64,000 nt of DNA, from positions 393,610,557-393,674,556 of the forward strand of contig CM077115.1 of NCBI GenBank assembly GCA_039619475.1. Reading direction: 5' to 3'. Positions within the stretch are counted from its first letter, which is position 1. Each line of letters starts with the position of its first letter. Below, one piece after another: positions 1 to 11,928 of this stretch. Below the pieces are notes generated by a model that saw only the letters and a list, made by a program, of their open reading frames with translations, ran no database searches and was not told where the DNA came from. A program made the translations under genes and the position numbers. The DNA comes from Icerya purchasi. Lineage: Eukaryota > Arthropoda > Insecta > Hemiptera > Monophlebidae.

Positions 1-1533
1 AAACTATAAGTCGATTTTGTTTCGAATTTTTCTGTAAATACCTGTTTACACGCCACTCATAGGTGAAGTTTTAACATTTTTGAAATTAACAGATTTTCAT
101 TGTACAATTTCATCGGCCTAACGTTGGATAACCTCGTTAAAACTATAACTGGGTGCAAACATTATCATAAATCTAAATGAACAGTCGATTTTTCGAAATT
201 GTGTCAGTTTAAAGTATTTTATCGCTGTGAATAATCGTTTCCGCTATGGAAAAAGAAAATGAATAAACTAACCACTACGAATTAACAAACTGGTTTGAGC
301 GTGCGCCGAGGCAATATATTTGTTGAGAATTGAAAAATTTTGTCTGTACGAGAAACAGTTTTTTCCCTATCCGGTTACGCTTTTTATCTTAAAATTTCGT
401 TATCAGCTGCACGTGTGTAAACACTCTTTTGGAAAACATTCAAAGATAAATGATATAATCTTAGACTGCCAGCTAATTGCTCTGTTTACCTAATTAATAT
501 TGGCACACGTATTAACTTCTTGAGTGGCGTACTATACCGTTACTACACACGTTTGTTCATTTAGAAATCGCATATAGACAAATGCAGCTTCTAAAAACGC
601 GAGACGTGTTCCAAAAGTAAGGTGTAGTATTCTTTTTCTTTCTTTTTTTTCCCCCTTACAAACACTGACACGTGCGGTAATATAGCGGAGAGAGGAAACT
701 AATCATACTAGAAGTTATGCAGCTGTGCAATGAGATGCAAGTAAGTAACCAGGAAATTGAAATGACTCGTAGAAAGAGCCGCCAAATACAAAATACGCCT
801 GGATATCCATTTCTTACGTTAAAAGCAGAATCTTTGCTTAATATATTCATCCTGAATTCCTAAAATTGTACAGATGCGTTCACTAATGAAAAGATAAAAA
901 TGTTAGTATGTTTGTTTAAAGGAAGCAGAGAAGCCACAGGCATAATGCCAAGCATAATGAACAACCGTCAGATACCATTAACGAAGAAACTCAGTCGCAG
1001 CTATCTTTCGGTAAACCGAATTTACAGTAGAGAGTGATGAGTGGCGTGCGCCATGTGATATCGATAAAGATGTCTCCATGCGATACAATTGAAATTTCAG
1101 TGAACAAAGCGCGAGCATCGTTTATCGTTTTCTAAAACTGACTTTGCAGCTGTGATTGAGTCTTTATTAATGCTCTTTGACCATTGGAGTAAATAGAAAG
1201 CCAGCGTTCTGGAACACAGTTGCAATTTTCTCCACTAAGAAATAAAGGGAGCGCTAGTATCACATTTTAGCATTGCGGCACTGCACCCCTACAGTGAAGT
1301 ATCTAGGACATAACAGCATGCAAGTATGCTGGTGTCACACCGGTGTTATTGTAGTACATGAAACTATCCTGTTAAAATAAACCTTCTTACTTACACCCAC
1401 CTGGTTTCTCTGCAGATACTAATACAGGAATACCTCAGTAACAGCACTTGACCTAAACAGGGATTAGGAGAAAGCTTTAACCAGTCAAATTATTATTTTT
1501 CTAGCCCCTGCTAAGTTGCTTTGTGAGCTTGTA
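1..1533. other. Unassigned AT-rich sequence
   Basis: No protein motif, RNA gene or clear repeat is visible on either strand. ORFs here are short and lack recognisable domains. It may be intergenic or intronic. Confidence 0.5.
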
Positions 1534-1669
1534 TATTCGCACGTGTGTTCGCATATGTGTTCGCGTGTGTATTCGCATATGTGTTCGTATGTGTGTTCGT
1601 ATATATGTTCGCATGTGTATTCGCATATGTGTTCGCATGTGTATTCGCATGTGTATTCGCATGTGTGTT
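1534..1669. repeat. 12-bp minisatellite
   Basis: About eleven imperfect copies of a 12-bp unit of the form CGCATATGTGTT, with variants CGCATGTGTATT and CGTATGTGTGTT. Because 12 is a multiple of three, several frames on both strands stay open and give low-complexity ORFs of 60-78 codons. These are repeat artefacts. The array runs straight into the longer tandem repeats that follow. Confidence 0.9.
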
Positions 1670-2110
1670 GATGATGCATTTACACTGCCTAACCAATGTA
1701 ATAATTTGCCAACTTGTACCAAGTTGTTTGAAATGCTTGCATGTTTCTATGCGTACTGATGATGCATTTACTATTCCTTAACCAATATAATAATTTGTTA
1801 ACCTGTACCGGTTGTTTACATTTGTATATGCTTTGAGATATTGTTTTACTGTTTCCCAGCCACCTTTAAAACTTTTCTAATTCCTACCGCAATCTCTGTT
1901 TTCTTTTGTGTGTTTGCATGCGCGATGCATCATCTACCATTGCCTAACCAATGTAATAATTTGCCAACCAGTAATAGCTGTTTATGTTTGTATACACTTT
2001 GAAAATATGTTTTACTGTTAACTAGTCCCCTTTATATTTTTCTAACCCCGTACCAAATCTGCTGTTTTTGTGTGTGCATGCTTCCGAAATGTCCTTTATT
2101 ATATCTATAA
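1670..2110. repeat. Longer degenerate tandem repeat (about 90- and 166-bp spacing)
   Basis: The anchor AACCAATGTAATAATTT (or AACCAATATAATAATTT) occurs at about 1691, 1780 and 1946. The last two units, 166 bp apart, also share a second block containing GTTTTACTGTT and a TGTGTGTTTGCATG-like block. I see no coding potential. It may be an old satellite fragment or the terminal repeat of an unrecognised element. Confidence 0.7.
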
Positions 2111-2394
2111 CTAGCCAATGATAACTTCTATAACCCAATACTGCCATGCCTCCGATGTTTGTTCCAAGGAATGTGACATTGAAAATAGTTTAATGTGTTG
2201 ATTAATTGAAATTAGACCATCATTAGCTTGTTTATATGTATAATTTGATGTATATTTCACCTATGTTTGAAGCATCTGCTGTGTCTATAAAATCTAAAAG
2301 ATGCATCGATGCATATCTAATCGAAATAATTGTGATGACAACGTATGTATATGAGAGGATAGGTCTCAGCTTATAGATTTTGGTAGGTATTCAG

Positions 2395-2426
2395 ATATCA
2401 TCATTATCATCATCATCATCATCATT
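2395..2426. repeat. (ATC)n microsatellite, probable LINE 3' tail
   Basis: A run of ATC/CAT trinucleotides lies exactly at the 3' end of the minus-strand LINE remnant at 2427-2625. This fits a simple-repeat tail of the kind found on RTE-like LINEs. Confidence 0.7.
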
Positions 2427-2625
2427 GTTACAGTCCTAGGACTGGTTTTGTTCCATGATATGTGCCTTCCAGTCCAACCGATTCTACATCAATTTTTTAA
2501 TTTCCGAATAACTACTTAACTGTGCATCCTTTATTAACATGTCTACAAATGTTCTTCTCGGTCTTCCTCTTTTCCCCTGGATGTCGGAGAACATGTCCCA
2601 TCCAAGGTAATCGCCGTTTCTTTAC
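2427..2625 (-). pseudogene. LINE reverse transcriptase C-terminal remnant (RTE-like)
   Basis: The minus strand encodes RRLPWMGHVLRHPG and then, one frame over, GKRGRPRRTFVDML, followed by SYSEIKKLM, a stop, and NRLDWKAHIMEQ. This order (W-x-GHVLR, G-KRGRPR, then a D-W-R/K-like tail) is the usual end of the ORF2 protein in RTE-like and related non-LTR retrotransposons. A frameshift near the GGGGAAAA run and an in-frame stop show it is dead. The (ATC)n tract downstream on the minus strand fits a simple-repeat 3' tail. The clade is inferred from these short motifs only. Confidence 0.72.
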
Positions 2626-2811
2626 TCTTCCTGAGCTCTGTTGAGTGACTTTATTTGGAGATAGACTATTCTACTTACGAAATTGCGTACACTTAGTACC
2701 GATGTGAACGCTTTTCCAGCCAATAACAACAATTTTTTACGGAAAATTTAACCGATAATTGATTCGGTTAGGAAAGGGTGTTTGAAAATAGAAAGAACTA
2801 TCAATAATTAT

Positions 2812-3780
2812 TCCATCGACGAACAGTCGATTCCTCTTTCCGATCAGTATGAGATGAAGCAATATAAACCGAATAAACCACGACCAATTGTTTCAAAAAT
2901 TTTTTAATAATAACCAGTGCTGGTCTAGACTTCGAAGTTTACACCAGGAATCAAGAACTCTATTAACTCGATGTGACCTAGGTTTAGATTCAGTAGTCGT
3001 AATACGATCAGCTGAATCTCTTCTAAAACAGATTCATCTTCTTTTTTTTTTGATCGATTTTTTACTGCTGTACGTTTAATTCAAGAACTAAGAAAAGAGC
3101 AGAAATTGTGGAACTGGGACAATAATGACTAATCGATTACATCTCAAGTGGAAAAAAGATGGGAAAATACAAAGAGGTGAACATCAGCAATTTTTAGCTA
3201 AACGTGGTCGAAAAGGAGTATATGCGGTGAAGTGGGAAAATAATAATAAAGCTGCCACTTTGGTGTCATCGAAATATGGCGCTTTACCTGCCACTAATGT
3301 TGAACGGTGGGATAAAAAGGATAAACAGGAGAAGAAAATACTTTGTCCAAATATTACGTCGTGCTATAATCAAAAAATGAGAGGTGTAGATATTTTTAAT
3401 GAAATGGTCGATGAATCACTTTATGAAAACTCGAAAATGAACGTTGAAATGAATTTTGCATTTTTTAGACCTAGGAATAGTCGGATGAAATGCGAGGCTG
3501 ATTGTCTTCGAACAAAACTTTCTAAAGGGAAAATCCTCGATTTATTAGCGTTCCGACTAGCAGTAGCTGAAACGCTCCGTGCTGTCGCGGCAAGAGTTCG
3601 ATAATGATGACTCCAGTTCAGGGAAAGAACTACCTGAAAAATCATCAAATTGGCGAGCTCTGATTTCAGGAGTAGATCAAAGAATGCAGACGACGGATAT
3701 GACCGGCCAGAGTGATAGACGACTTAACAAGAAATCAAATTTGTAAGTCGAAAACCAAAACACATTGTGAGAAATGTAAT
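2812..3780 (+). pseudogene. piggyBac-like transposase pseudogene
   Basis: Transposase of a cut-and-paste DNA transposon, readable in order only by changing frame. Blocks: IDEQSIPLS and EMKQYKPNKP (about 2812-2882), TRCDLGLDSVVVIRS (about 2967-3010), FFDRFFTAVRLIQELRK (about 3045-3095), GTGTIMTNR-like residues at the frame change near 3113-3135, then an open segment at 3125-3604. That segment contains KRGRKGVYAVKWENN and CPNITSCYNQKMRGVDIFN, matching the family's VKW-D and CP-YN-M-GVD blocks. A cysteine-rich piece, KSKTKTHCEKCNT, near 3745-3780 resembles the C-terminal zinc-binding region. At least two frame changes plus stops show it is inactive. The part after the GVD block looks rearranged. 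I identified no terminal repeats. Confidence 0.82.
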
Positions 3781-3802
3781 ACATATATATATATATATAT
3801 AT
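3781..3802. repeat. (TA)n microsatellite
   Basis: A short alternating TA tract immediately after the piggyBac-like pseudogene. Confidence 0.9.
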
Positions 3803-5990
3803 CTATGTTTGACATCCAAAAAAAATTGTTTTAAAGAATTTCATTTGTAATTTTTCGAAATCAAATATATTAAATTTTTCATATTCCTGGACCATACAAT
3901 CGTGCGGGTGCCTTTGAACAAGATCTAAAAGTTCAAAAATTTGTTAAACATTTTTTCCGTCATTGGGGAACTGTAATCAATTAGTTTTTATTAAAAAATC
4001 TGAAATTTGTTTTAAAAAAATTACCGGCTTTGAAAGGGATATATTCATTTTTTTGTTTTTGAATAAGACATAAAATTTAAAGTATTACTGGGGAATATTA
4101 TGTAAACAATAACTGAAAAAAAGAGAATACTTTATTGCAAAAGATTTTTACACTTTTCACATATTTCTTCTTTGTTATTATGTTGTACTAAATAAAACAA
4201 CACGAGACTAATGAAATTTTTTGCTCTCCAAATGAATATTAGCGTCAGCTTTTTTGGCACGCGCTTTAAATTTCTAATTTTTCGACTGGTTTTATACTGC
4301 TTGATGATTATGCAAAAACTTAAAAGAAAGAAAATGATTCGGAAAGCGATTTCAAAAAACAATGAAAATGCACTTTTTTTTTACATATCTACATACACCT
4401 AACAAATACGTGCAGTTATTTTGTAACTAAATCTGTGAGTATAAACGGTAGGGAAAATTTTTTAAATAATGATATTCAGTTTGGCAACAGTTCTTGTAAA
4501 TGAATTTTATGTGCAATAAAAATCAGTGGCATACGCAATGAAATATGCAGCAAAAACATTGTAAATACGTTTAGCGTTCAATTACAATCAGTACGTTCAT
4601 TACAACCTGATCAGTATCTTGTTATTTTTATTTGCAGAGTAATTGAAATATATATATATATATATATGAAAATTTTCTTCGCATATTTATTTTATAAATA
4701 ACAATATATTTTTCATTAATATTCATGCTATTAATAATTTCCATCATTTTGATTTATATATTAATAATTTACATAATCGTAATAAAAAATTTTGCATAAA
4801 ACATTAATGGAGTACTTAAAAATATGGAGCATATTTTTTTTTTTTTTTTTTTTTTGTAAATGTAAGAACACCCTAAAAAATCATCAATATTTATTTTAAA
4901 TTTCTGATTTTTTCAGATTTTTATGTATTTATAATAACTATGTCAGTTCTAATACCTCCTCCCCACCGGTGGACACGGCCTTGAAAAGTAGCTTGAAGTC
5001 TTTTTTTTAGATAAATTTATTATTATTTATTTATTTCAAAAATATCCACTGTGAATTTTATCACCAGTTAAAGAAAATGTGCTTTTAATCAATGAAAAAG
5101 TAAAAGAAACTCCAGTGCAGAGAATTACGCTTTTGTCCGCATTCAACAATGCAAGATTTTGAAATGCATAATATTATCAAAAACTCAATAATGTAATACT
5201 TTTTTCCCTTTTTAAAGATAATTTTCATTTCTTAGAAATCGGAAAGTACAATAAATACTACAACCCCATCGACGAAACCAAAAAAAAAAGTCTCTGTACG
5301 AAAGTACAGAATTATAATACAACGCGCTAACGCATTTATTTGCAAAAAATACACCGAAAAATAACAGAGGCCAACAGAATTAACTACGGAATAGGAAATT
5401 GTCACGACCTTTTTGCGTGTAAAAGTCTGTAATGATTTGACGTCACAATGTTATTTTCAGGATGTACGGCGTATCTCGTCATAAAAGCGAACAAAATGTA
5501 GTTTTTGCAATAGCCACTAGACGTTGTATTCAGGGAACCAAATCTGTCCGACGAGACAAATCGCAATTTCCCCAAAATACGTAGACGACGTCATTTAAAT
5601 TGCAATAAAATATCGCCAGCAGATACGGGGAAATTACATCATCATCTAGAAAAATTACGTGCTAAGTTATGAAATTTAGAGGGGAGGGGGGGAAGAAAAG
5701 TTAAAAATTGATTCTATTATTATTGTTTAGCATAACTGAATTTTTAATGGGCATACAAACTCTGATGAAACCAGCCCTAATAATCTTTTTATAGTGTCCC
5801 TATCGTTAACTTCTATAATTCGTTTGAATTGCAAACGTTTGTAACACAGAATGGTGATATAATTTCATATTCAGATTTAAAATTAAATGAAACAAAATTA
5901 ATGTTCAGCCTGTATTTTTATTAGTTTTTCATAGCACAACGTGTATATTTAAACTTGCGCACTCCAAAGCCGGTATATCGAATATCAATG
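3803..5990. other. AT-rich stretch without recognised genes
   Basis: Only short ORFs, with no domain motif. It contains a (TA)n tract near 4650 and a T22 run at 4834-4855, which could be the A-tail of an unrecognised minus-strand retroposon. Confidence 0.5.
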
Positions 5991-6003
5991 TATATAACGC
6001 AAA

Positions 6004-6106
6004 CTTTAATACACAATATAATTAAAATTATTTCATAAACCGCCTACTAGTTTCGGATACTAGTCGGTGGATTATAAAATAATTTTAATTATACTGTGTA
6101 TTAAAG
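6004..6106. repeat. Foldback palindrome, Penelope-like terminal motif
   Basis: The left arm starting CTTTAATACACAATATAATT is the reverse complement of the right arm ending TATACTGTGTATTAAAG, with few mismatches over about 45 bp per arm. The centre carries CTAGTTTCGGATACTAGTCG. The ACTAGTTTCGGAT core is shared with the palindrome at 50303-50503 and in weaker form with the window end. From memory, such foldbacks with a GAAACTAGTCGG core occur in arthropod Penelope-like elements. That assignment is inference. Confidence 0.7.
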
Positions 6107-8980
6107 CTCGTGTTGTTTGTTTAAATTAATATCACGCAATAAGTATGTTTTCATATCAGTAAATCTATTACTGTTTTCGGCAGCGTTTTCCAGACTTTAT
6201 TCAATTTTTATTGAGAAAAAACCATTGTTCAAAATTTACGATTTTCTTTACAAGCTTTTGTACTCGTAGTATCCATTAAGTTTTAATAAAATAAAATAAT
6301 GAATAATTACAAACAAAAATAACAAAGAATAAATAAATATAAACAGATATTACGTTAAACAAAAAAAAAAAAAAAAAAAAACATTTTTGGAATTATTTTC
6401 AGCTAAAAAAGCAAAAAAAAAAAACAAAAACAAACAAAAAGGTAGATGTATCCGAATCCAATGGAAACCTTAATTACCATGACTTTTACATTTATAGTTT
6501 CATCATCGATTAAAAGTAATTTTTATTTTCTAAGTCATTAGAATTGGTCTCCGACACCATACACACGCTACATTCTTTTTTACTTATCTAATTGAAGATG
6601 GAAAATCTCCAAAAATATTTCTAACGTAATATATTTAATTCTTGTTACTATTTGTAATTTTTTCATTATTTTATTTTATTAAAAATCGAATAGACGTTAC
6701 GAGCGCAAATGCTTGTTAAAAAACGTAAATTTTCAGCAGTGGTTTTTTCAATGAAAATTTGAATAAAGCTCGGAAAAGAAAGTCACTGTTGAAAACAGTA
6801 ATAAATTTGGTTGATGTTAAACAATTTCAAAAAAACCGATTCATGACGTTGATCTTCCCGACTGAAATTTTATTTATTATACCTATAATTCCTATTAAAG
6901 AGATACTAATTATTGATTTACGATTATCCTTTTACTAATATTATTTGAAATGTAGAAAGAAAAGAGCGATTATATTAATGATTTTATCATGTTATGTGAA
7001 AATTTTGTAACGTTTATTTTGTAATGTTTTTATATCGACCTTAACGAAATCGTAAACATTAAAATTGTGGATTTTTTTTTCTTTTATCATCTTTGTGAAG
7101 CGTTTATTTCATTTGAAAAAAATAGCATGATCAATTAGAACCGATTTTCTATTAGAATTCTATTAGAAGTCTATATCATGTACGGGTGGAGAGGGTGTCC
7201 CCTCGGCAGGATCCGAAGATATATGCAAACAGTTTAAGTTACAGCACTACACAATATGTGTTACTTTTTTAATAAAAGGTGTCATTTTCTGCGTCATGCC
7301 AAAAAAACATTTCAACTTGACAATTTTCATTACACGTTCAATGAAACTAAAAACTACAGAAAAAATATAATTTTCCAGTGAAAAAAGATTATACCGTGTT
7401 GAGTACTACTACATCGGACAGACACTGGTTCGTCAGAGATTTTAAGTTACACTGGAAATACGTTAAAACGTTTATTTATTAATTAATTTATTTTTTGATA
7501 GCTTATATTACTATAAACATTCTCTAACGTACTGACTGAATTTCTTAGGATCGTACATTTAGTTGGATCCCACACGATAGCACCATTTCTGTCCTCCCAT
7601 CCCGTTTGAAAAAAATATAATCGAACTAGCATAAAATCTTTAACAAATTAGGCGAGCCTTTTAATTTAAAAAAAAAAAAGTACAGTTTACTGGATAATCT
7701 GAAGAAACTAAAAATAAATCTGCTCGATCGGTATCTAAATTAATTTCAGAACTGAGACAAGCGTAAAAAATTGATTTAAACCATTACGTCATATACGCAT
7801 ATGTATAGGAGGAAAATATGTTTTGTTTTTTTTCTCTGTTTGTTCTTTTTATTAGTGTCTATGCAGTTCTAATCTAAACAGTTGGAACGTTAAACTGGTA
7901 AAAATAAAAATAGGGGTAAAACTGGGAAGAAGCTGGGGAACCGATTAAACTAATTAGTTGCACAATTACGTAAATCTAGTATATAGCGGTTTAACGGGTC
8001 AGGGCCGTACAGGTGTTTGTGTGTTTGATGACATTTTTTTTTTTTTTTTTTTTTTTTTTGTAACGAATGGGAGTAGAAAGTAGTTCATTGATAGCTGTGA
8101 CGCACTACACAAGAACGTCAAACGTCACAGCAGTAGCAATTCAGTTAAACCTTACCGATGACGGTATTAATTTTAAGGAAATAAAAAAACAAAATAAAAA
8201 CGCATCGCTATTATAATAGAGAAAAGAAAAGCAAATATTAATGCTATTTGACGCAAGCGATTGTTTACACACGCCTTTCGTTCCCCGAAATATGTATCAA
8301 AAGCGTCGCTAAACTTCTCACCGCAACAGTCGACCATTAAACTATTTTTGATTTCTATACTTCCGAACATACGGTGAAAATTACATTAATGAAAATTCTT
8401 TAAAACCCGCAGTTAAACTAACCATGCACTATTATTTGCCCTGTAATAAAAAAACTAAGTAAAAACATCGAGAATTCAAATATCATTGCGTAACCATATT
8501 GGCTTCGGTGCTTATTGCGGCTAAAATCGCCTTCCGAGGCAATACGTGTACGTGCGTGTCAGACAGAAACGTTAAATATTTTCAAAAAGTTTAATTGCGC
8601 TTACGGCACCCCTCTTGTCCCGTCTGCGTAAGTATTTTACAGTAATAACGATAATAATAATCCTTAAATAGTCAGGATTAACATTAAAAATAGTTGAAAC
8701 ATCATTATTTCACAAACTAATATAGCTGTAAATGATAACAAAAACACAGCACCTGAATCTGAAAAAATTAAATTTAATAAAAACACAAAAAAAAAACAAC
8801 AAACATCTACGCGAAAAATATAAAACTGAAATTGTAGATAATAAAATAAAAATGCTAGCTCGATTAATGCAAGATCAGTAGTTACCAAGAACTACCGAAA
8901 ATGTATAGGAAGAAATGATATGTTCCACAAAAATCAAAAAGAAGGTTGTTAACCCATAGTGACCCGCTACGATAAACTAT
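6107..8980. other. AT-rich stretch without recognised genes
   Basis: No coding motif found. Poly(A)-rich sequence lies at about 6361-6440 and a long T run at about 8033-8059. These may be retroposon tails whose bodies I cannot recognise. Confidence 0.5.
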
Positions 8981-8983
8981 TGT

Positions 8984-9330
8984 GTGCTTAGCCACTTATG
9001 TCCACATTGCAGGTGGCTGTGTTCCACAATTACCTGTTGGGAAGTGGTAATCTCTCAACAGCTTATCCGTTTTACCGTGCCCAAATGCCCGCATTTATTG
9101 AGTATACTCATCTTCAGTGCCCTAGATTCTTGCTTCCTCGAACGAACTTCAAGTTTTCTAATTTGCAAACTGCCCTCCTAAATGCAAGAAGGAGCATGCA
9201 CTCCATATTGCAATTTATAAAAGGGAATCTGTTCCGTAATTTAAAGTTCACTCGAAAGCTGTGTCTAGTTATTGTACGTAAAGTCCTGGAGTTTAATACA
9301 AAGCCTTCTTTAAAAGAAAACAACTAAAAT
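8984..9330 (+). pseudogene. Possible LINE ORF2 C-terminal remnant
   Basis: An open segment at 8998-9327 encodes 109 residues including IEYTHLQCPRFLLPR. A neighbouring frame gives a CPHC pair just upstream. The combination resembles the Cys-Cys-His-Cys region near the end of many LINE ORF2 proteins, where a CP-C pair is followed by EH-hydrophobic-x-CP-F. The match is short, needs a frame change and has no visible tail, so it could be coincidence. I do not recognise the remaining residues. Confidence 0.35.
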
Positions 9331-9888
9331 TACAAAAAAGAAAAAAAAAAAATTAATAAAAATGTAATACCAGACCCAAGGGAGAATAGCACGTAAAATG
9401 CTGGCCCGTAACTCGTTAAAATTATAAATATGTGATAATAACCAATGCGACTTGATTAAGCTTTATTATTCTAAAATCAAATAATAATAATAATAAAAAT
9501 ATTGATAAGAAACAAAAGAGAATGGATAACACGAAGAGGAGTTTTGCGTTTCAATAAAGTTTTTTACGGAAATCTTTAGAATGATCGAAAAAAATGTAAT
9601 ACAAAGGGAAAAAGAAAGAAAAAATACTTTATCGATAATTTTTGTAACATATGTACATATTTTTTGTACTGGCACCGAGTGTGTGACATCTACCAACGCG
9701 AGTGTCACTACGAAATACCAGCACACTATTTATAAATAGCAGGAAAAAGAAAACATCCAATTGACCGCAGGAAAAAATATGGAAATAGAATAAAAACCTA
9801 CGCAAAAATCGAAACTTATTCTATATACATTAATTTCTTAAACGAATTTAACTGGGCTACTACTTCATAAATATCAATATACTCTTGC

Positions 9889-10713
9889 CTTCGTATTTGT
9901 CTTGGAGCGATCAAATCCTCTCCAATCCCTGCTATTCTTGCTGAATCTAATTCGACACCCTTGTCCATTCGTAGATCCTATTTAGGCTATCGTTTTTCTG
10001 TTAAACGTCTTTACTCTTATTCAGTCCTTCCTTCCGATTTATAATAGCTGGTGCTTTACTCCTAGCAAAATCCCTATTCTAGCTTTTATTTCACATCGTC
10101 TTAGTTCTCATTTTGGCCTTACACTACCTCCTTTAATAATCGCCCCTGTTTTTCCTTCAACTATATTAATCTCTGTCATCCTCCTGAGGTAATAATTCTA
10201 CCCTCATTTTCTCAAAACCTCCCCTTATCCGTAATTAAACAGGTATGCTACAGCACTATCCTCTATTTCCCTCTCATATTATCATTTATATACGGATGGT
10301 TCGAGGGGGCCCGGTGGTGTTGGTGCCTCCTTCATCCTTCCTGGTTTTAACCTATCAGAATCTTTTCATCTTCCTTATTTCTGTTACATATTCATAAACG
10401 AATTATGGACTATCCTATGTTCTTTTATTTTCATTTACTCCTGATTCCTGCAATTTTTTAATTATCTCTGACTCCTTGAGCGCCATATCCTCTCCCCTTC
10501 CTGATCATTCTTGTGACTTTGTTATCCTCCATATACGTTCACTCATTCATAATCTTTCCGCTCTCCATTCAATTAATATTGATTTTCTGTAGACACCTAG
10601 GGGCATATTTTTGCTAATGAAACGGCTGATTTCTTTTCTCCGGTTGCTGCATCTTCCCGCCTTCTTTTTTTTAAAAAAATACTCCATCCGCTAACCTCCT
10701 ATTAATATCGAAA
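9889..10713 (+). pseudogene. LINE remnant with RNase H domain (copy A)
   Basis: Pyrimidine-rich plus-strand fragment of the family also seen at 15.1-16.8, 24.8-26.4, 36.2-39.4 and 62.0-62.7 kb. RNase H landmarks in order: YTDGSRGPGGVG (about 10289-10324), a NEL block (about 10400), SDSLSAISSPLPDH (about 10466-10507), and GHIFANETADFFSPVAAS (about 10600-10650), matching the family's YTDGS, E, SDS and GH-G-NE-AD blocks. Frameshifts and stops interrupt it throughout. It is nearly identical in reverse orientation to 15595-16412, including its lesions. RNase H after the RT is typical of I/R1/LOA-like LINEs; the exact clade is unresolved. Confidence 0.8.
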
Positions 10714-11756
10714 AAAACCTTTCTCTACAATTACATTTTTACCAACTTGCAAAATCGGAGTAAGAAACTTGTAAGTTAAGCTGCGAAAATTAAAGGAAAA
10801 ACAACTTGAAAAGGGTCCCTCAAATGAATTTAGTCTTGTCCGTTAATGACCTATTTTTATGCCTTCCATTACTGTTTATTCTCTTCAGCTTCCCCTTATT
10901 TATAACCGATAGCACTGGATTTGTACCTTTAAGTTTCTCAAAATAGTACAATATTATTTGAAATTTTCGCGAGAATATAGCAGTCATAAATAAAATTTGC
11001 CGAATCAAAAATCTTAAATAAACATTTTTCTCGTCATTAATTAAGATTATATTAAAACCTGAAACAAAAAAAAAAAAACAAAAAAAAACGAAAATTGTTT
11101 AACGTTGCATCATTTTTTGCCAGACACCGTTTTATAAATTATTTTTTATGCAACGGAATAGTGTGTGAAAATGTAAAACTTTCGCAAAAAAAGTTTTTCC
11201 TCGCATTATGTTTTTTTACAATAATATGGCACTTTAACGGTCGTCGAAAAAATTTTTACACCAACCAGCAGCACAGGGGCGCTCTGTTTACCGAAACAGA
11301 TTTGCTAATAATAACTGAGGCCGTCAAAAATAACGTTGTGCAGAGTTAATCCTAAAGTTCAGCAAGTAAAGACAGTTCGAGAAAAAGTAGCGATTTCTTA
11401 AAAAGGATAGACTTTTGTAATTAACCTTATTCTCATATTTAACTGAGAAATGCTTTTGATGAATTCCGCGCAATTAAGTAATCTGGAATAAAATTAAATA
11501 ACAAAATCGATCGCATGAATTCGAATGAAGTAAATAAAAATTATTATTTTATACATGTCAAGGAAAAAAAGAAGTACTCCAAAAAAAATAGCAAAATTAT
11601 GCATCTTATCATTTCGAAATATTATTACAATTCATAACGGCGTACAGACCCCGAGGGGAAAGAATAACAAGAAATTATAATGAAACATCTTTCGATTAGC
11701 CGAAAAAAATTAATAATAAAGCGTTCAATACAGATGAATCTATTATCCTAGTTTTA
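10714..11756. other. AT-rich stretch without recognised genes
   Basis: The 84-codon open frame at 11095-11349 has no recognisable domain and sits in low-complexity sequence. I do not call it a gene. Confidence 0.45.
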
Positions 11757-11928
11757 AGTATAATGTAAATAAACACGTTTATAAATAACGTGTATAAATT
11801 ATATATAAATAACGTGTATAAATTATTTATAAATAACGTGTATAAATTATTTATAAATAACGTGTATAAATTATTTATAAATAACGTGTATAAATTATTT
11901 ATAAAAGTGTTTATTTACATTATGATTA
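11757..11928. mobile_element. Small TIR element filled with 24-bp tandem repeats
   Basis: The outer sequences ATAATGTAAATAAACAC and GTGTTTATTTACATTAT are exact inverted repeats. Between them are about five copies of a 24-bp unit containing ATAAATAACGTG and TATAAATTATTT, four of them almost identical. The structure resembles a MITE whose interior has expanded as a tandem array. No coding capacity. Confidence 0.75.

Noticed and set aside
1534..1669. CRISPR-like array
   Set aside because: Contiguous 12-bp tandem units without spacers in eukaryotic DNA.
1485..1781. Several overlapping ORFs of 61-78 codons on both strands
   Set aside because: They are open only because a 12-bp repeat keeps all phases free of stops; low-complexity residues, no domain.
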